A stretch of DNA of 5,069 bases from Candidatus Woesearchaeota archaeon (GTDB lineage Archaea; Nanobdellota; Nanobdellia; UBA10117; ARS21): contig PBPJ01000005.1 of assembly GCA_002725495.1 (NCBI GenBank), positions 4,574-9,642 on the forward strand, in the 5' to 3' direction. How positions within the stretch are numbered: position 1 is the stretch's first letter; every line of letters starts with the position of its first letter. The translations under genes were made by a program, and so were the position numbers. Under the pieces are notes generated by a model that saw only the letters and a list, made by a program, of their open reading frames with translations, made no database searches and was not told the origin of the DNA. Of the stretch, positions 4,817-5,069 are shown piece by piece.

Positions 4817-5069
4817 TTAAGGTTTAATCTTAAGTAATGCCTCGTGGATGTCCTTTCTATTTGTAATTTGAGCAGGACTAAGTTCTTCGAATTTAATTTT
4901 ATTGAATTTTTTTACTTTTTTAAATTTCTTTTCATAATTAGCGATTAATTCTGCATCGCCTCCTTTTTTTGCAGCCCCAGATAATTTAAAATCAAATAAA
5001 GCAAAAAAATCTCTATCGTTTTTAAATATGGTTTTCATATTATCATAATATCTTATTGTGTTTTGGTAT
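4817..5069 (-). CDS. Small basic hypothetical protein, probably 5'-truncated by the window edge
   Basis: From the first in-window ATG (5038) the product is 73 residues, rich in Lys and Phe, with an RDFFALFDFKLSG segment near the start, a Lys-rich helix (about 28-50) and a C-terminal helix after SPAQ (54-57). The same frame stays open through the remaining 31 bases to the right edge (codons for YQNTIRYYDN). Unlike the other operon-leading genes here, this ATG has no TATA box at about -26. Either the real start lies beyond the edge and this is only the C-terminal part, or it is an internal start in a longer operon. The feature is therefore drawn to the edge. No family is recognised. It is co-oriented with the coiled-coil genes and ends 44 bases before the next start. 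Confidence 0.6.
   Translation of the reverse strand, partial: YQNTIRYYDNMKTIFKNDRDFFALFDFKLSGAAKKGGDAELIANYEKKFKKVKKFNKIKFEELSPAQITNRKDIHEALLKIKP

Noticed and set aside
4393..4827. Plus-strand ORF with five DELPP/DELPPP-type repeats
   Set aside because: It is the antisense reading of the 18-base tandem repeat within the 4008-4772 gene. The minus-strand frame has a promoter at the right distance and a coherent coiled-coil body, while this one does not.
4773..5057. Inverted pair of AATAAGATATT (4773-4783 plus strand; 5047-5057 minus strand)
   Set aside because: It is an 11-base AT-only-plus-one-G match in very AT-rich spacers, 264 bases apart, with no extension into flanking sequence. Chance is a sufficient explanation.
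1..5069. CRISPR arrays, tRNA/rRNA genes, transposases or attachment sites
   Set aside because: I looked for regularly spaced repeats, tRNA-like GGTTCRA arms, conserved rRNA strings and transposase-like ORFs and saw none. The only tandem repeat is the coding 18-base array.

Overview
The window is AT-rich and tightly packed with short genes. It most likely comes from an archaeon of the DPANN group (Woesearchaeota/Pacearchaeota-like; a finer placement is not possible by eye). Three things point there. Genes that start a transcription unit carry an archaeal TATA box (TTTATATA-like) centred about 25-27 bases upstream of the ATG and lack a Shine-Dalgarno site, as in leaderless archaeal mRNAs. Genes inside operons overlap as TAATG. 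Several products resemble, from memory, protein families common in DPANN genomes.

Layout, left to right. Positions 3-545 (minus) hold the first 181 codons of a gene running off the left edge, probably an archaeal type II/IV secretion (type IV pilus/archaellum-like, VirB11/GspE family) ATPase. It diverges across only 33 bases from a plus-strand two-gene operon (579-893 and 893-1462) that encodes two coiled-coil proteins. This operon converges, with a 2-base gap, on a minus-strand array that fills the rest of the window. Reading in the direction of transcription, the array contains a small basic protein whose frame is open at the right edge (4817-5038), a Ser/Gly-repeat coiled-coil protein (4008-4772), a TAATG-coupled set of two helical coiled-coil proteins plus a five-helix membrane protein (3966 to 2124), and a second, related five-helix membrane protein (1465-2076).

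Interpretation (inference): the ATPase, the paralogous polytopic membrane proteins and at least five soluble or membrane-tethered coiled-coil proteins look like parts of one envelope-associated machine, possibly a pilus-like or secretion apparatus with a DPANN-specific cytoplasmic coiled-coil assembly, loosely analogous to the ArlC/D/E layer of archaella. No pilin, FlaJ/PilC-type platform protein or prepilin peptidase lies in the window, so this rests on family resemblance and gene neighbourhood. The most notable DNA-level feature is the divergent promoter. Two complete leaderless core promoters are interlocked in about 35 bp and flanked by inverted and direct copies of GATTCAAA, which suggests mutually exclusive or co-regulated expression.
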